DNA of 64,000 nucleotides from positions 346,622 to 410,621 of the forward strand of contig NC_015315.1 of NCBI RefSeq assembly GCF_000193375.1. Direction: 5' to 3'. Position numbers and translations under genes: made by a program. Of this stretch, positions 61,510-64,000 are shown piece after piece; position 1 is the stretch's first letter; each line of letters starts with the position of its first letter. This DNA is from Thermoproteus uzoniensis 768-20 (GTDB lineage Archaea > Thermoproteota > Thermoprotei > Thermoproteales > Thermoproteaceae). The notes beneath the pieces are model-generated. The model ran no database searches and was not told the origin of the DNA. It saw nothing but the letters and a program-made list of their open reading frames with translations.

Positions 61510-62646
61510 ATGGCGTATCGCCACATCACGATGTTGGCGACCAGCGACATGAGGGCTAGAAAGGCTAGGTACCTGTTGTTGGTGGTAGTCATAGCCATAG
61601 GCGCGGCGCTGATGGTGGCTCTGAGCACTATAAGCGTTGGGGCTAAAATATATGTAAAGAATCAATTATACCAAATATTTCCAGCAGATATACTTATTTA
61701 TTCTAATTCGATTAATATCCCCTACGCCTTTGTCTCTTCTTTAAGATCTATCCCCTACGTCCAAAGCGCCGAGCCTGTGGTCATGCTGACGGGCACTCTG
61801 GGGAACAAGACGGTGACGCTTCTGGGAGTGCCTCTGAGCGATATAGGCTATTTCGACGTGGAGTTGCAGGCCGGCAGACTGCCGCATGCGGGAGGTGAGG
61901 CGGTGGTCGAGTCCACGCTGGGCGTCCCGTTGGGGCGAGACGTGACGATATACGTATACCAGAGTAGCGTGGCGCCTCCTGTAAAGCTCAAGGCGACCGT
62001 GGTCGGCATAATGAGCAACTTGTTGAAGGGATTCATAGGCCCTATGAGCCTCAACCTAGTCGTCGTGCCTCTAGATTGGCTCCAACAACAGATGGGTATA
62101 GGGGATTTCTACAACATGGTCTTCATAACCCTAAAGGACAAATCGTTGATACAGCCCCTAGCCCAGGCGTTGAAGCAGAAGTATCCACAAGCCGAGGTAT
62201 ACACGCAACAGAGCGCTCTGTCCACCATAAATAGAGTATTCAACATGCTGAACATATTCTTCCTTGTGATAGAGATCATAGCGTTTCTGGCGGGCGTTTT
62301 AACTACCTTCACAGTTATGTCCATAACAGTGAGGGAACGTATAGGCGAGATAGCTCTCTTAAAGGCCACCGGCATATCGGGAAGGGATATAGCGCTGGCG
62401 TTCGTGCTTGAGGTAGCCTCGGTGGGCTTTCTAGGCGGCGTGGCCGGGGGCGTCGTCGGCTATTTCGGCGCTTTGGGGATCAAGTACCTACTAATTAAGC
62501 TGGGCTACTTCTTCGATGTCCCCATACCGTTCATGCCGTCGTTGTTTGCTCTGGGCGTCTTCTTGTCCCTTCTAGTGGCTCTGGCAGGCGCCCTCATGCC
62601 GATATATAGGGCCGTGACCCTGCGACCTCTGGAAATCTTGAGATGA
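61510..62646 (+). CDS. FtsX/MacB-like ABC permease
   Basis: The 378-residue protein has the MacB architecture: an N-terminal helix (YLLLVVVIAIGAALMVALST), a long periplasm-facing domain, and three C-terminal helices with the coupling segment VRERIGEIALLKATGISGRDI. It overlaps the ABC ATPase gene by four bases (ATGA), so the two form one transporter. The N-terminal external part at 61640-61725 is AT-rich in its codons. Confidence 0.88.
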   Translation: MAYRHITMLATSDMRARKARYLLLVVVIAIGAALMVALSTISVGAKIYVKNQLYQIFPADILIYSNSINIPYAFVSSLRSIPYVQSAEPVVMLTGTLGNKTVTLLGVPLSDIGYFDVELQAGRLPHAGGEAVVESTLGVPLGRDVTIYVYQSSVAPPVKLKATVVGIMSNLLKGFIGPMSLNLVVVPLDWLQQQMGIGDFYNMVFITLKDKSLIQPLAQALKQKYPQAEVYTQQSALSTINRVFNMLNIFFLVIEIIAFLAGVLTTFTVMSITVRERIGEIALLKATGISGRDIALAFVLEVASVGFLGGVAGGVVGYFGALGIKYLLIKLGYFFDVPIPFMPSLFALGVFLSLLVALAGALMPIYRAVTLRPLEILR

Positions 62647-63407
62647 GCGAGGCGGTGTATCTGGAGAACGTGCACAAGGTATATAGGACAGCCGCCGGCG
62701 AGGTGCACGCGTTGAAGGGAGTAACGCTCAAGATACCCAGCGCCACCATCACGGCGTTTATGGGCCCCTCAGGCTCCGGCAAGACGACCTTGTTGAACAT
62801 AATATCGTCTCTGGACAGGCCCACCAGCGGCGTCGTCGTGGTGCTGGGAACCGACGTGACGAGTCTCGACGAGAAGAGGCTGGAGCGGTTCAGGCTCTTG
62901 AGAATAGGCTATCTATTCCAGTCATATAACCTAGTCCCGTACCTAACGGCGTTGCAGAACGTGATGTTGCCAATGCTGGCCGCAGGCATGCCCAAGGACT
63001 TGGCTAAGGCCAAGGCCAAGTTGCTATTGAGGCTCGTCGGCCTCGAGGACTCGGCGGAGAGGTATCCCATCCAGCTGTCGGGCGGCATGCAACAACGCGC
63101 CGCGCTGGCGCGCGCGTTGGCCAACAGCCCCGAGCTTCTGATACTGGACGAGCCTACGTCTAACGTGGATCTGGAAAACGCCTCCGCCATACTCAGCCTG
63201 ATACTGGCCCTAAACAGGGCGTGGAGGACCACAGTCCTCATTGCGACGCACGACCCCGACGTCGCGGCGATAGCGGATAAGGTCTACACTGTCAGAGGCG
63301 GGTATGTGTTGGACGGCGAGATGCCGAGGGGCGAAATAAGAATAGATGTGGATAAGGCGAAAGAGATATATGAAAAGATCAGAGCTATAGACTCTGCGTG
63401 GAGATAA
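62643..63407 (+). CDS. ABC transporter ATP-binding protein (MacB/LolD type)
   Basis: A 254-residue ATPase with Walker A GPSGSGKT (41-48), Q-loop FQSYNLVP, signature LSGGMQQR (145-152), Walker B LLILDE (165-170) and H-loop ATHD. The MacB/LolD type handles export of proteins, peptides or lipids. The stop is overlapped by the next gene by 9 bases, so the secreted protein may be part of the same system. Confidence 0.92.
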   Translation: MSEAVYLENVHKVYRTAAGEVHALKGVTLKIPSATITAFMGPSGSGKTTLLNIISSLDRPTSGVVVVLGTDVTSLDEKRLERFRLLRIGYLFQSYNLVPYLTALQNVMLPMLAAGMPKDLAKAKAKLLLRLVGLEDSAERYPIQLSGGMQQRAALARALANSPELLILDEPTSNVDLENASAILSLILALNRAWRTTVLIATHDPDVAAIADKVYTVRGGYVLDGEMPRGEIRIDVDKAKEIYEKIRAIDSAWR

Positions 63408-64000
63408 GAATCGCCTTGTTGCTGTTGCTGTCGACGTCGGTCGTATGGGCTACGGAGCCCACATTAATCATATCCGCGAGCGCCTCGTATAACGGCGTTG
63501 TGTCGACGACGTATCAGTACATGTACTTCGTAGTCAACAACTCCTCAAGGCCCATGGAGTATTTAAGCCGCGTGGTGCCTCCCTTCGGCGCCTCCGTTAT
63601 ATACATTCCGGCCAACGGATCCTATCCTCCTCCTATAGCTATTTTCTACAATATAACATATATTAATGCGTCATTAGTAAATAATGAATTATATTGTTCA
63701 AATAATTCATTAATTAAAATAAACTTTATAATAAAGAACTATATGCCCTTCAGCGTACCTGTGACGGTGCTAGTGCAGAGGCCGCCTGGCGTCGAAATAA
63801 TGAGCGATGTGGCCCCCTCTGGAGTTGAAAATCTGGGGGGCACGACGGTATATCAGTGGACTTTCTTCGTCGGCTATGAAAAGACGTTCTCTATATCGTA
63901 TAGAGTCGTAAACTTCGGCGACTTCGGCGCCGCGAATCTCCCCTCAGTTGAGATAATATCGGACATAGATCTCTCTGGCTATATAAAACAAGCCAACAGC
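63399..64000 (+). CDS. Secreted protein downstream of the ABC exporter (partial)
   Basis: GTG 63399 overlaps the end of the ABC ATPase gene and begins with a signal peptide (RIALLLLLSTSVVWA) followed by a beta-rich, Ser/Asn/Thr/Tyr-rich sequence; the frame stays open to the window end. The region at 63640-63735 uses AT-rich codons (Asn, Ile, Tyr, Leu-TTA). It is probably an extracytoplasmic partner or substrate of the exporter; no family recognised. Confidence 0.7.

Overview
The window looks like a piece of a hyperthermophilic crenarchaeal chromosome, most likely Thermoproteales (Thermoproteus or Pyrobaculum type). Evidence: archaeal A-type ATP synthase genes, the XPB-Bax1 pair, archaeal CoaD, DtdA, a NOP2/Sun RNA methyltransferase, a Thg1-like protein and pilin-like proteins. 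Most promoters are AT-rich TATA elements 20-28 bases before the start codon, so most first genes look leaderless. The DNA is GC-rich with short AT-rich patches inside genes. No rRNA, tRNA, insertion sequence, integrase or CRISPR array was seen. The genus is inferred; no species claim is made.

Layout. 1-2611: endonuclease III end (-), a small unknown gene, a P-loop ATPase, and a gene interrupted by an in-frame TGA. 2810-7634: M32 carboxypeptidase converging on a minus block of thiolase, Thg1-like protein and two ABC-2 permeases. 7780-11474: hisF (-), hisB and hisA (+), guaA (-). 11594-16788: ArsB/NhaD-type antiporter (+), then glycerate kinase, Na+/Ca2+ exchanger and ilvD (-). 16869-23969: CoxG, MobA-like, EamA, aldo/keto reductase, M28 peptidase, coaD (-), XPB helicase and Bax1. 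24154-29929: M20 peptidase, DUF1152, alcohol dehydrogenase, D-aminoacyl-tRNA deacylase, a coiled-coil protein, MYG1-like and SCP2-like proteins. 29943-34228: a pilin-like gene and a lactate/glycolate oxidation operon (transporter, GlcD-like, LutB-like). 34320-41312: an SDR, DUF192, pyrI, pyrF, pyrB, a PIN-like protein, a FAD oxidoreductase and several unknowns. 41373-49878: carbamate kinase, hisS, saccharopine dehydrogenase-like, a RecB-type nuclease, mtnA, a winged-helix protein, an RNA m5C methyltransferase, AMMECR1 and a circularly permuted GTPase. 49924-52369: ATP synthase subunits D, K, C and H with an overlooked 50-residue coiled-coil ORF. 52547-56750: stomatin and NfeD protease, small membrane and zinc-finger proteins, and a Mrr-like nuclease. 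56801-64000: a FAD oxidoreductase, HAD hydrolase and MMPL/RND protein (-), divergent from an FtsX permease, ABC ATPase and a secreted protein cut by the window end.

The genome is very compact. Same-strand neighbours often overlap by ATGA or GTGA, and 11 of 15 convergent pairs overlap at their 3' ends. The divergent pair pyrF/pyrB and several others share one AT-rich promoter element. Two or three short non-coding stretches carry the C, D', C' and D boxes of archaeal C/D box sRNAs. I see no single obvious new defence or biosynthetic system. The best leads are the candidate sRNAs, the extra ATP-synthase microprotein, the TGA-interrupted gene, the 147-base antisense overlap of two genes near 56.2 kb, and the AT-rich codon islands.
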